Shown here in pieces: positions 1 to 7,368 of a stretch of 64,000 nt of DNA (positions are counted from its first letter, which is position 1; every line of letters begins with the position of its first letter). Below the pieces are notes generated by a model. The model was given only the letters and a program-made list of their open reading frames with translations. It ran no database searches and was not told the origin of the DNA. A program made the position numbers and the translations under genes. The stretch comes from JBGVSA01 sp047605765 (GTDB lineage: Bacteria; Pseudomonadota; Gammaproteobacteria; Burkholderiales; Rhodocyclaceae). The stretch lies in contig JASGFB010000001.1 in NCBI GenBank assembly GCA_047605765.1, positions 1-64,000 of the forward strand. The letters are read 5' to 3'.

Positions 1-56
1 CTCCTCAACGAGAAAATTCTACTTCTGATTCCCCTGGTTTTTAGGGGGCATTACCG
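1..56. repeat. Terminal segment of an IS3-type element, copy 1
   Basis: This 56-base stretch matches positions 4091-4146 with only about five differences. In the right-hand copy the same sequence lies directly outside the start of an IS3-type orfA, so it is read as the outer end of an insertion sequence whose body continues to the left of the window. The two copies are in the same orientation and bracket the accessory genes between them. Confidence 0.75.
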
Positions 57-75
57 TTTTTAGGGGGCATTACCG
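38..75. repeat. 19-bp tandem duplication at the IS end
   Basis: The 19-base unit TTTTTAGGGGGCATTACCG occurs at 38-56 and again, head to tail, at 57-75. The right-hand IS copy near 4128-4146 carries the unit only once. A local duplication of the terminal repeat, or a remnant of a second abutting IS end, would explain it. Confidence 0.8.
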
Positions 76-125
76 AAGCGCTTATGGTCCGCGTGCGCTG
101 TTTGTAGTCGGACCCGGTTGGTAGG

Positions 126-887
126 TCAGAAATCGCGGCTTTCAAGGTAGGTGGCCACAAACCACACCAGCGCAGCCGGTGCAATCCAGAACATCAGCAC
201 TAAGCCCCACCGGAAAGGCGAATAGTACAAAGCTCCTCCTAGCAGCAGCTCTAAAAGTACAATGAGAAATGCATTGCCGTGCTCGCGCAAATGTCTATAT
301 GACTCAACGTATTCCTGGGTTTCGCGTGCGGCTCGAGCTCTCTTCTTAACTACCTTGTCATAGTACTTAAATGTCTCAGGTTCGCGACCGGTTATGGCTA
401 ACCACAGCATGACCACTTGCAAGGCGAACAGCAGAGAAGGCAGCAGCACAAACAGCGCGGCGATATAGAAATCCAATGTGGTCCACGGGTTGCCTGTGAT
501 TCTGAGGAGTTCGAAGAGCTTCCAAGTCTGCGGGCCTGCGACGACCAATAGCAGTGCTACAAATGCTGCGACTCGTTTCCACTTCACTGGGTCGATGGTC
601 GACAGTAATGTGCCGCGAGTGGCATGAAGAACGAGGACCGGACCGCTAGCCAAGTAGCAGTAAGTCATACCTAGCGTAAGTAGCAACCACAAATATCCAT
701 CCTCAAACTTGTCAGGCTTCAGTGGTTTCAGTAAGTCGGCAAGGGTTCCCTTGTTTACGCCGAAGGGGCTCTCAGCCGTGGCCAGGAATATTATGACGAT
801 GGCACCAAGAGCGGTTCCCACAAAGTAACGAACGACATAAAACTCCCACCACCGACCATCGCTTTTCTTCTCACCATCTTGGCTCAT
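126..887 (-). CDS. Integral membrane protein of unknown function
   Basis: A 253-residue protein with about five or six hydrophobic segments (roughly residues 19-37, 66-90, 105-120, 138-168 and 205-245) separated by short charged loops. A basic stretch follows the central hydrophobic pair (around KYYDKVVKKRARAARE) and is probably cytoplasmic. No family is recognised. The start is supported by an AGGAGG Shine-Dalgarno five bases upstream of the ATG. It lies between two IS ends in an accessory segment and is somewhat less GC-rich than the core genes, which fits acquired DNA. It could be a toxin or defence membrane effector, but nothing in the sequence shows this. Confidence 0.7.
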   Translation of the reverse strand: MSQDGEKKSDGRWWEFYVVRYFVGTALGAIVIIFLATAESPFGVNKGTLADLLKPLKPDKFEDGYLWLLLTLGMTYCYLASGPVLVLHATRGTLLSTIDPVKWKRVAAFVALLLVVAGPQTWKLFELLRITGNPWTTLDFYIAALFVLLPSLLFALQVVMLWLAITGREPETFKYYDKVVKKRARAARETQEYVESYRHLREHGNAFLIVLLELLLGGALYYSPFRWGLVLMFWIAPAALVWFVATYLESRDF

Positions 888-1211
888 GTCGCCTCCTGCT
901 TTTCGTTTGTAGACCAGACGGGTAGCGCGTGAGCGCGAAGTCCCCGAGCGGAGGCCTTTGTTGCCAGGATTCTCGGCATATTCGCCCCCGGTTAAAACTC
1001 AGTTTTGATTATGTCCAATGCGTACTCGTTTTTGTTTTTGTTGGTTGGGCAAATTTGGGGTGTGAATCCCGTATCGAGCCTGTTGCAATTTGACGGATAA
1101 CCCATCGCTATGTACGTTTTCGTGTGCTCCCATCCAGACCACTCGTCCCAGATTGACGCCTGTACCTTCAAGATCGCGCCCTCGCGATTCTCTGGAACAG
1201 GCCAAGCGCTG
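888..1211. other. Intergenic stretch without a supported gene
   Basis: About 320 bases upstream of the membrane-protein gene and downstream of the lipoprotein gene, both on the minus strand. It contains short T-rich runs and an AAAACT/AGTTTT inverted repeat around 995-1007. Overlapping short reading frames here have no convincing ribosome binding site or protein-like composition. Confidence 0.5.
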
Positions 1212-1679
1212 CTAGAACTCGACTGGATAGTAATTGTTGTTCAGGCCTTTCAATCCAAGACTGACGCCAAACTGCGGGTTCTCCCCCAGATCCTCAACTG
1301 CGACACTCACGCGCTCGCCGATCTCTCGATATCGAGTCACATACACATGACGCGGCTTCATTTCAGGAACCACCACATGAAAGTCTGCAAAGCGATGCCC
1401 CGTCATCGCGATATGTGACATGTAATGAACATCAAAACTATGCCGCCCGGGCAAAACGCGAACCCAGTAAGGGCAACCAACTTGAATACAGGACGTCTTT
1501 TTCCCGTCGGCAGTTTGAATGCGGGAATCATGGGGCGTAGATGACGTCGTATCGAACGAAGCAAAAACTGCGGTATTAGAAAGCGGCACGCTACCGTCAT
1601 ACATCACATAAGGCTTCTGGTGAAACGCACAGCCCGACAGGGAAACAAAAACCACAATAGAAAAGATTCTCGTCAGCAT
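1212..1679 (-). CDS. Small lipoprotein of unknown function
   Basis: A 155-residue protein starting with a short basic N-terminus and hydrophobic core that ends in the lipobox L-S-G-C, with the lipidated cysteine at position 17. It is therefore predicted to be exported and anchored to a membrane as a lipoprotein. The mature part contains a C-x4-C pair around residues 64-69 and is otherwise beta-rich in appearance. No family is recognised. It sits in the accessory segment upstream of the membrane protein at 126-887 and downstream of a second lipoprotein, all on the same strand but too widely spaced to call an operon. Confidence 0.7.
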   Translation of the reverse strand: MLTRIFSIVVFVSLSGCAFHQKPYVMYDGSVPLSNTAVFASFDTTSSTPHDSRIQTADGKKTSCIQVGCPYWVRVLPGRHSFDVHYMSHIAMTGHRFADFHVVVPEMKPRHVYVTRYREIGERVSVAVEDLGENPQFGVSLGLKGLNNNYYPVEF

Positions 1680-1958
1680 TCCAAATCCGCGTATTCCAAA
1701 AGGGACCGATCACCATCAGTGCAGTGCTTCATCTTCGCGACTGCAGGAACGGGGCTCTGACCTCCCCGCCTGAGGGCTCGTGCGGATGAAGCCCGCGCTG
1801 AACATATGATCGCCAGAGGAAAAAGTCATGCCCTCGACGACCGTAGCGTGGGGGCAAGGACCTTGAGCAGGCGTTGCGGCCGATTCATTCCGAATGGCGT
1901 CTCACCTACGGCCCGCATGCGTCTGCCAAAGACACATGCGGGAGAAGACGCTACGCAA

Positions 1959-3011
1959 TCATTGCGTTGCGGCTGTCGTGGTCGTCGCCGGGGCTTGCGT
2001 CGATGCCGGAGCAGAGGGCGGCGTGGCGGGCTGTGGTGGTTGGCTCATGAAGGGCTTCGGCGATGCGATGAATGCTTGGCCCGGCCACTGCGTCTGGGAC
2101 GGTGTCAGGTTAAGCAACGGGTCGGCGCCGGCAGGCGCGGGCCCTGATTTGGTTGAACGCTTGTCGAGAACGTGCACGCCGGTGAAGACGATGACATCAC
2201 CCAGTTTGGGGACGAAGCCGACGGTCTCCTCGTCCTCCCAGAGCTTGAAGCCGAAGCCCTGCATGCGCATGCGTGCGAACGGATAGCCGGTTTCCACCAC
2301 AATCAAGGATTTTTCGTCGCGTGGGTAGGGCTGCACGAGGTCCTGCAACATAACCTTGACCACGCGCGTGAGTGCCACGCTGGCAGCTTCGCGCAGCGGC
2401 TTGCCGCCATCCGCGGTCCAAGCATTTTCGCCGACCATGGGGCGCGGAGCGCCCAGCGCAGCGACATAACGGGTCCCCCAGAGCGCGGTCTTCTGCGCAT
2501 CCTGCAGGCTTGGCTTGAGGACCACATACGGCACGACCTCTGTGTCTGAAACATAGGTCATAACCATCGCACTCACGATTCTCAGGTGGTGCTTGGCAGC
2601 GCCGTCGTCCACATGAAACGTATTGCTCAGACCCGCGGAGGCAATCTGTTGCTGAGTGATTTCCTTTGCCATCGTCGACACCTTAAAGTGCAGCGCTGTC
2701 TGCACGTCTCGTGTCTTGTTGTCGGCAGCCGCCGAATCGATTGCATCACCTGCGACCATCCCCAGCACACCGAACATGATGCCGCCTACGCCGGGTGTTT
2801 GGTGACCGGTAATGAGTACTTCGCTGTCGGGCACGCGAAACACGCCAAGTGGCATATCGGTCAAGCCCGATAGCCCGTCTTCGGCGTAAGTGATGCTCAC
2901 TGGCTTGGCGATGGCGGGTGGCGGCTCGGTATTGTGAAAGGTCGCACACCCAGTCATGACGACTGCGACGCCGCAGGCAGCGACGAGTCGCAGGCTCGGA
3001 ATGGAAAACAT
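1959..3011 (-). CDS. Lipoprotein of unknown function with Pro/Ala/Thr-rich tail
   Basis: A 350-residue protein with a signal peptide ending in the lipobox M-T-G-C (cysteine 22), so it should be lipid-anchored. The region after the signal holds a glycine-rich hydrophobic patch (about residues 73-88). The C-terminal 45 residues or so are rich in Pro, Ser, Ala and Thr and look disordered, ending in a run of threonines. A GGGGAG element lies about ten bases before the ATG. No domain family is recognised. It is the third exported or membrane protein of the IS-bracketed segment, so the segment may alter the cell envelope; that is inference. Confidence 0.7.
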   Translation of the reverse strand: MFSIPSLRLVAACGVAVVMTGCATFHNTEPPPAIAKPVSITYAEDGLSGLTDMPLGVFRVPDSEVLITGHQTPGVGGIMFGVLGMVAGDAIDSAAADNKTRDVQTALHFKVSTMAKEITQQQIASAGLSNTFHVDDGAAKHHLRIVSAMVMTYVSDTEVVPYVVLKPSLQDAQKTALWGTRYVAALGAPRPMVGENAWTADGGKPLREAASVALTRVVKVMLQDLVQPYPRDEKSLIVVETGYPFARMRMQGFGFKLWEDEETVGFVPKLGDVIVFTGVHVLDKRSTKSGPAPAGADPLLNLTPSQTQWPGQAFIASPKPFMSQPPQPATPPSAPASTQAPATTTTAATQ

Positions 3012-3941
3012 GGTGAAGCATCTCCCCTATTTTGTTATGCCCCGATCTGTTGCCCCCCGGGGTGATGGGTGACGCCGCCAGCATGATGCAAGCGGCCGTC
3101 TGCGGTACTGCATGGCTGACGCAGCTCGTTATCGAGGCATGTGTGTTCGCCGTGCGGCCACTCAGCGCAGTCGGCTCGCACCTGCCTGCTTACCTGGTCA
3201 GCCGTCGGCATTGTGAATGGCTGGAGAGGCCCCCGCCTTCCCAGCAATGCACGGTTTCGTAATTCTGTCGGGACGCCGTCGGCGATCGTTCTGGCGGGCT
3301 CCTTCGGGCGCGACGACCAACGATCAAATTTGGCGGTTTTAACAGAAACGATGTAATCGCATCGAAATACACCCATTTGGGCAGCCGAGTGCGACGCGCT
3401 CCGTGTGCCATCGCGCGACGCTCCATTCAGACAGGAGGAGCCCACGCCATTTATTTCGCAGGCGTTGGATCAGTGGGCGTATGAACAGAGGGTAATGCTG
3501 GACTTCTCACGCCGTTCGCGTAGGTGGGGGACGGCGGCAATGGCCGATCAAGAGCTTGCCGAAAGAGCCGCCCTCATCGACGCCACGATGCAGACTGCTG
3601 TCGCCGGCGTGCCTAGGAGTGAGCCCATCGGCGTTAAGACGTTCGATTGCTTGACTGCGTGACCGACGCGGATTGCGTTATGTGCTCGCAGAATGCGGTC
3701 ACAGATCGTAACGTGCCTTCCCAAGCTAGAGCCGTGGGTTCGATTCCCATCGCCCGCGCGCCCCTCTACCGTCGAGTCCCCGACAGCGCCTTCATCAATC
3801 CTTCCCGACTTATCGCATCTGTGGCGAGCGGCGATTACTTGGCTGGCGACACCGCTATCCGCACCATGATTGCCTGGCCATGGCAGGGGCGGGCCGTTAA
3901 GCGATGTCATGGCGGACAGGCTTGCATCGTCTCGTGGGCAG
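3012..3941. other. Long stretch with no convincing gene; tRNA fragment inside
   Basis: More than 900 bases between the lipoprotein gene and the IS remnant. Several short overlapping frames exist on both strands (for example 3405-3662 on the plus strand, 85 codons, and 3035-3445 on the minus strand), but none has a good ribosome binding site, recognisable motif or clear coding bias. The only firm feature is the tRNA-Gly fragment at 3716-3757. This looks like decayed island DNA. Confidence 0.5.
3716..3757 (+). other. 3' fragment of a tRNA-Gly (CCC-type), probable attachment-site remnant
   Basis: The stretch reads as anticodon loop TTCCCAA, a variable region, a full T-arm (GTGGG-TTCGATT-CCCAT) and the 3' acceptor strand GCCCGC, which is the 3' half of a bacterial tRNA-Gly. 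The D-arm and 5' acceptor strand are missing, the anticodon stem no longer pairs, and the CCA is absent, so this is not a working tRNA. Integrases of genomic islands commonly use tRNA 3' ends as att cores, so it is best read as an att remnant. Confidence 0.6.
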
Positions 3942-4082
3942 TCAGCAGAATTTCGACCGCCACTTGTAGAACGTCGCCGAGCTGATGCCCAGTTCGCGGC
4001 ACAACTCCGGCACCGGCAAACCACCCTCAACTCGCCTGATCGCCTCGACGATCTGGCTATCCGTGAACTTCGATCGCTTCAT
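3942..4082 (-). pseudogene. Truncated IS3-family transposase OrfA
   Basis: The frame encodes 46 residues beginning MKRSKFTDSQIVEAI and ending at YKWRSKFC before a stop. This is the N-terminal helix-turn-helix of IS3-family OrfA, which normally runs to about 85-90 residues and continues into a leucine-zipper region. OrfB is absent. The ATG at 4082 lies just inside the IS end at 4091-4146. The element is therefore a dead remnant, cut after roughly 140 coding bases. Confidence 0.85.
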
Positions 4083-4090
4083 CTGTAGAA

Positions 4091-4146
4091 CCCCTCAACG
4101 AGAAAATTCTACTTCTGATTTTCCTGGCTCTTAGGGGGCATTACCG
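4091..4146. repeat. Terminal segment of an IS3-type element, copy 2
   Basis: This is the direct repeat of positions 1-56 and the outer end of the truncated IS whose OrfA start lies at 4082. Together the two copies delimit a roughly 4-kb segment, which suggests insertion or rearrangement by recombination between IS copies. Confidence 0.75.
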
Positions 4147-4372
4147 TTGCCGAGCAGGCAAGTGTTCTACACGTGGATCAGAATTCGATGCAAATCAACA
4201 AAAATAGAAATCAATCTTGTTAACAATAGGGCTGTAGCACATGCTACACGTCTAGTTGACGACGCCTTGCTTTACTTTAGCTTGCACGTCACAACCTTAT
4301 TTGAACCCCATTGTTGAGGCCATGCTCGGCGGAAGGTCACGATCGAGAACGGTCAAGTGACCGCGCCAAAAG

Positions 4373-4391
4373 AGTAATGATTCTCATTAAC
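4373..4391. promoter_or_regulatory. Fur box upstream of the siderophore uptake operon
   Basis: The 19-mer centred on TAATGATTCTCATTAA agrees with the classical Fur box GATAATGATAATCATTATC at 14 of 19 positions and keeps the inverted-repeat symmetry. It lies about 115 bases upstream of the preferred ATG of the ABC ATPase gene, the first gene of the operon. Iron-dependent repression by Fur is therefore the expected control. Confidence 0.75.
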
Positions 4392-4504
4392 TCTTATGCC
4401 GTAGTTTTTGCTACAGATACTTCATGCTGCCTTTCTGCTATTCGCCTCTCGAAGAACGGCCCGCCGTCTGCGCGAGTTTGTTACGGCCCGGCGGAAAATC
4501 GGCG

Positions 4505-5287
4505 ATGTCGGGGGTGGGAGTTTCGCTCGATAACGTTGCATTCCGTTATAAAGCCGCGCCGGTGTTCGATGGCTTGAGTCTCGAAGCCCGTCCGGGAGAG
4601 TTCCTGGCCATTGTCGGGCCGAATGGTTGCGGCAAAAGCACCGCGTTGAAGCTGATTGTCGGCTTGAATCTCGCCGAGCGCGGCGTGGTCAAGGTGGGTG
4701 GCGATGATGTGCGTAAGCTGAGCCGCAAGGCGCTGTCACGCCGCGTCGCGCTATTGACGCAAGCCAATCATGCTCCGCCCGAGATGACCGTACAAGATCT
4801 CATTGCGATGGGGCGTTTCGTTCACCAGGGATTCTTGTCCCGACGCTCGGCTGCCGATGACGAACAGGTTGCCGAGGCCATCAGTCAAATGCAAGTCGGT
4901 GAGTTGGTAGGCCGCAGGGTGGGCCAGCTTTCCGGCGGTCAGCTGCAGCGTTGCCGGATGGCTATGACGCTGGCACAGGACAGTGATGTGCTGCTGCTGG
5001 ATGAGCCCACTACTTACCTCGATCTTCGACATCAATACGCCATGCTGGAGCGGGCCCGCGCGCAGGCGCGCGCCGGTAAGACAGTGATCGCGGTGCTGCA
5101 CGATTTCACACATGCCTCGCTGTACGCCGATCGCGTGGCGGTGATGCGCCGGGGGAGCCTGGTGAGAATCGGTCCCCCTGAGACGGTGCTGACCGAGGAA
5201 CTCGTCTTCAACGTCTTCGGCGTGCGCACGTACGCCTTCCAGGCCCATGGAGCGGTGATGCACATCCCCCAGGACGCGCGGGGATGA
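4505..5287 (+). CDS. Ferric-siderophore ABC transporter, ATP-binding protein
   Basis: A 260-residue ATPase of the FecE/FhuC family that powers uptake of an iron-siderophore complex across the inner membrane. Walker A (GPNGCGKST) is at residues 38-46, the ABC signature LSGGQ at 142-146 and the Walker B aspartate-glutamate at 166-167, followed by the D-loop and switch histidine (VLHD). An in-frame ATG exists at 4424, but family proteins begin close to the VSLDNVAF strand, so the ATG at 4505 is preferred; neither has a strong Shine-Dalgarno. The stop overlaps the next gene's ATG, so translation is coupled with the permease. The Fur box lies upstream. The substrate cannot be named from the sequence. 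Confidence 0.9.
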   Translation: MSGVGVSLDNVAFRYKAAPVFDGLSLEARPGEFLAIVGPNGCGKSTALKLIVGLNLAERGVVKVGGDDVRKLSRKALSRRVALLTQANHAPPEMTVQDLIAMGRFVHQGFLSRRSAADDEQVAEAISQMQVGELVGRRVGQLSGGQLQRCRMAMTLAQDSDVLLLDEPTTYLDLRHQYAMLERARAQARAGKTVIAVLHDFTHASLYADRVAVMRRGSLVRIGPPETVLTEELVFNVFGVRTYAFQAHGAVMHIPQDARG

Positions 5288-6279
5288 GGTCTGCTTCGCT
5301 CTTCTGGCTGGCCATGCCGACCCTCGTGCTTGCTGCGTTGTGCGTTGTTCATCTGTCCTCGGGCGCGGTCCCGATCGGGTTGACGCAGGTGGTCAGCGCT
5401 TTTTTGCGCTTCGATCCGGACAACTACGACCACGTGATCGTGATCTACCAACGCTTGACTCGTCTTTCCGTGGCGCTCTACGCGGGCGCATCCCTAGGGG
5501 TGGCGGGATTCTTGTTGCAGAAGATCATGCAGAACTGGCTGGTATCGCCGTCCACGCTGGGCATCAATGCGGGAGCGACCAATTTCGTGGTGCTGGCGGT
5601 TTTCCTTCTCGGCTGGCACGGCGCCGACTTATTTCTGCCTGCACTTGCCGGCGGCCTTACCGCGATGGGGCTGACATTTCTGCTGGGCCAAATGCTTCAG
5701 GGGCAGGGCGATGCGAGGCTGACCATCGTTCTGGCAGGTGCCATGGTGGGGACGCTCTTTTCCAGCGCAACGGCCTTCGTCATTGCGCTGGAGCCGGATA
5801 GTTTCGCCAATCTGATCGGGTGGCTGGTCGGCGACATCGGCAACTTCGATTACCAGGAACTCGCGTCCATGGGGCCGCTTGGCCTTGCGGCCCTTCTCGC
5901 GGCTGTAATTGGTTCGCGGGCGGTAGACGTGTTGTCTCTCGGCAAAGAGCAGGCCAGCGCACTGGGGGCGAACGTACCCGTTATTTACGGGGGCGCGCTT
6001 CTCACTGCAATCGCGCTGACTGTCAGCGCGGTGACCATCGTAGGGCCGATCGGATTTGTCGGACTCATCATGCCCCATGTCGCCCGATTGCTGGTTGGTG
6101 AGACCGGCAGGCGCCCGCTGTGGCTGTGCCTGACCGGTGGCGCAGGCATCCTGGCCGCCGCAGATGGATTGGCCCGTACGGTGATGGCCCCGCGGGTACT
6201 GAATGTCGGCACGGTCATGAGCCTGACAGGCGGCGTGATTTTTCTCGTTCTGCTTCTGTCGGTGATGCGGAAGTCATGA
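5284..6279 (+). CDS. Iron-siderophore ABC permease (FecCD family), first subunit
   Basis: A 331-residue polytopic inner-membrane protein with about nine hydrophobic segments. It contains the FecCD/BtuC-family pattern near the C-terminal third, GPIGFVGLIMPHVARLLVG, the cytoplasmic coupling region that docks with the ATPase. The last helices end in VLNVGTVMSLTGGVIFLVLLL, typical of the family. The start overlaps the ATPase stop by four bases (ATGA) and the stop overlaps the next permease in the same way. It probably forms a heterodimeric channel with the following gene product, as in PvuC/PvuD or split FhuB-type systems; the exact system is inference. Confidence 0.9.
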   Translation: MRSASLFWLAMPTLVLAALCVVHLSSGAVPIGLTQVVSAFLRFDPDNYDHVIVIYQRLTRLSVALYAGASLGVAGFLLQKIMQNWLVSPSTLGINAGATNFVVLAVFLLGWHGADLFLPALAGGLTAMGLTFLLGQMLQGQGDARLTIVLAGAMVGTLFSSATAFVIALEPDSFANLIGWLVGDIGNFDYQELASMGPLGLAALLAAVIGSRAVDVLSLGKEQASALGANVPVIYGGALLTAIALTVSAVTIVGPIGFVGLIMPHVARLLVGETGRRPLWLCLTGGAGILAAADGLARTVMAPRVLNVGTVMSLTGGVIFLVLLLSVMRKS

Positions 6280-7331
6280 GGATGGAAAAGGTCTTCGTGC
6301 TGCGGATCGGCCATCGCGTAAGTCTGCCCTTCAGCCGCCGCTTCATCATCGTCGCCCCGGCGCTGCTGGCCGGACTCTTGTGGAGCAGCGTAACCGCTCT
6401 GGGCATGGGAGGGGCGGCTGTCGACATGGCCGATGTACTGTCGGCAATGGTGCTTTCGACCGATGAACTGGGTCGGCAGGCGAGCGTGCTTACGCAATTT
6501 CGCCTGCCGCGGGTGGGGGTGGCTGTGCTCGCCGGAGCAATGATTGCCGCCTCGGGCTACCTGCTACAGGTCGTTTCGCGCAATGGGCTAGCTGACCCCG
6601 GCATTCTCGGCCTCTCGGACGGCGCGACCGTTGCGGTGCTGGCGGCTGGCCTGTTACTCGGCGTTATGCCAGCGAGCGTGCTGAGCGTGATTGCACTGGC
6701 GGGCGCCTTGGCGACTGCATTGGTCGTGCTCGGCCTGGGTCATCGGTTCATGGACGGTGGGGGCAGCATTCTGATCGGACTGAGCATCAGTATCGTGCTC
6801 GGCGCGGTGGTCGAGATGATCGTGCTTGCGGGCACACCCTCCAGCTTCGCACAGCTGATGATCTGGTCACGCGGCACGCTGGCCGCTGCAGACGGGAGCG
6901 ATCTGAGCCTGCTGGCACAGTGGTTCTGCGTACTGCTTCCCCTGCTGTTGTTCAGCAGCCGTGCCCTGCGTCCAATGACATTGGGCAGCGAGACGGCGAT
7001 GGCGCTCGGGGTTCGGGCACGTGCCATGGCGATCTTTTATGTATTGGTCGCCACGGCTCTTGCTGCGCCAGTCGTCGCCGTCTGCGGCCCCATTGCTTTC
7101 ATCGGTCTGATGTCTTCTTACGTTGCACGCGCGCTTGTCGGGGGCAGACCCACCGAAATACTGCTGGTAGCCATGCTTGCGGGTGCGGCGATTCTGCTCT
7201 GGGCCGACACACTGGGTCGATGGATGTTCTCCCCCGTGAGCATCTCCGCTGGCCTTATGGTCTCGGTTGTCGGCGCACCGGTTTTCATTCTATCTGCGCG
7301 ACTCGGAAAAAGAGCGGCTCGGTCGCAATGA
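6276..7331 (+). CDS. Iron-siderophore ABC permease (FecCD family), second subunit
   Basis: A 351-residue FecCD-family membrane protein. Family landmarks are the early FRLPRVGVAVLAGAMIAASG segment and the GPIAFIGLMSSYVARALVGG coupling motif near residue 270. The ATG at 6276 sits in the ATGA overlap with the upstream permease stop, which fixes the start better than the longer open frame. Two different permease genes in tandem indicate a heterodimer rather than a homodimeric channel. The gene is followed after 37 bases by the outer-membrane receptor, so the operon covers both membranes. Confidence 0.88.
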   Translation: MRMEKVFVLRIGHRVSLPFSRRFIIVAPALLAGLLWSSVTALGMGGAAVDMADVLSAMVLSTDELGRQASVLTQFRLPRVGVAVLAGAMIAASGYLLQVVSRNGLADPGILGLSDGATVAVLAAGLLLGVMPASVLSVIALAGALATALVVLGLGHRFMDGGGSILIGLSISIVLGAVVEMIVLAGTPSSFAQLMIWSRGTLAAADGSDLSLLAQWFCVLLPLLLFSSRALRPMTLGSETAMALGVRARAMAIFYVLVATALAAPVVAVCGPIAFIGLMSSYVARALVGGRPTEILLVAMLAGAAILLWADTLGRWMFSPVSISAGLMVSVVGAPVFILSARLGKRAARSQ

Positions 7332-7368
7332 ATCCTTCCTCCGCTCTAACCACATAGGATTCGAGAGT

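Noticed and set aside
3405..3662. 85-codon frame in the island as a phage-type protein
   Set aside because: The composition is not impossible, but there is no ribosome binding site or recognisable motif, and the surrounding DNA looks decayed.
4311..4577. 88-codon frame before the siderophore ATPase as a small regulator
   Set aside because: It overlaps the ATPase start in another frame, crosses the Fur box and has no protein-like features.
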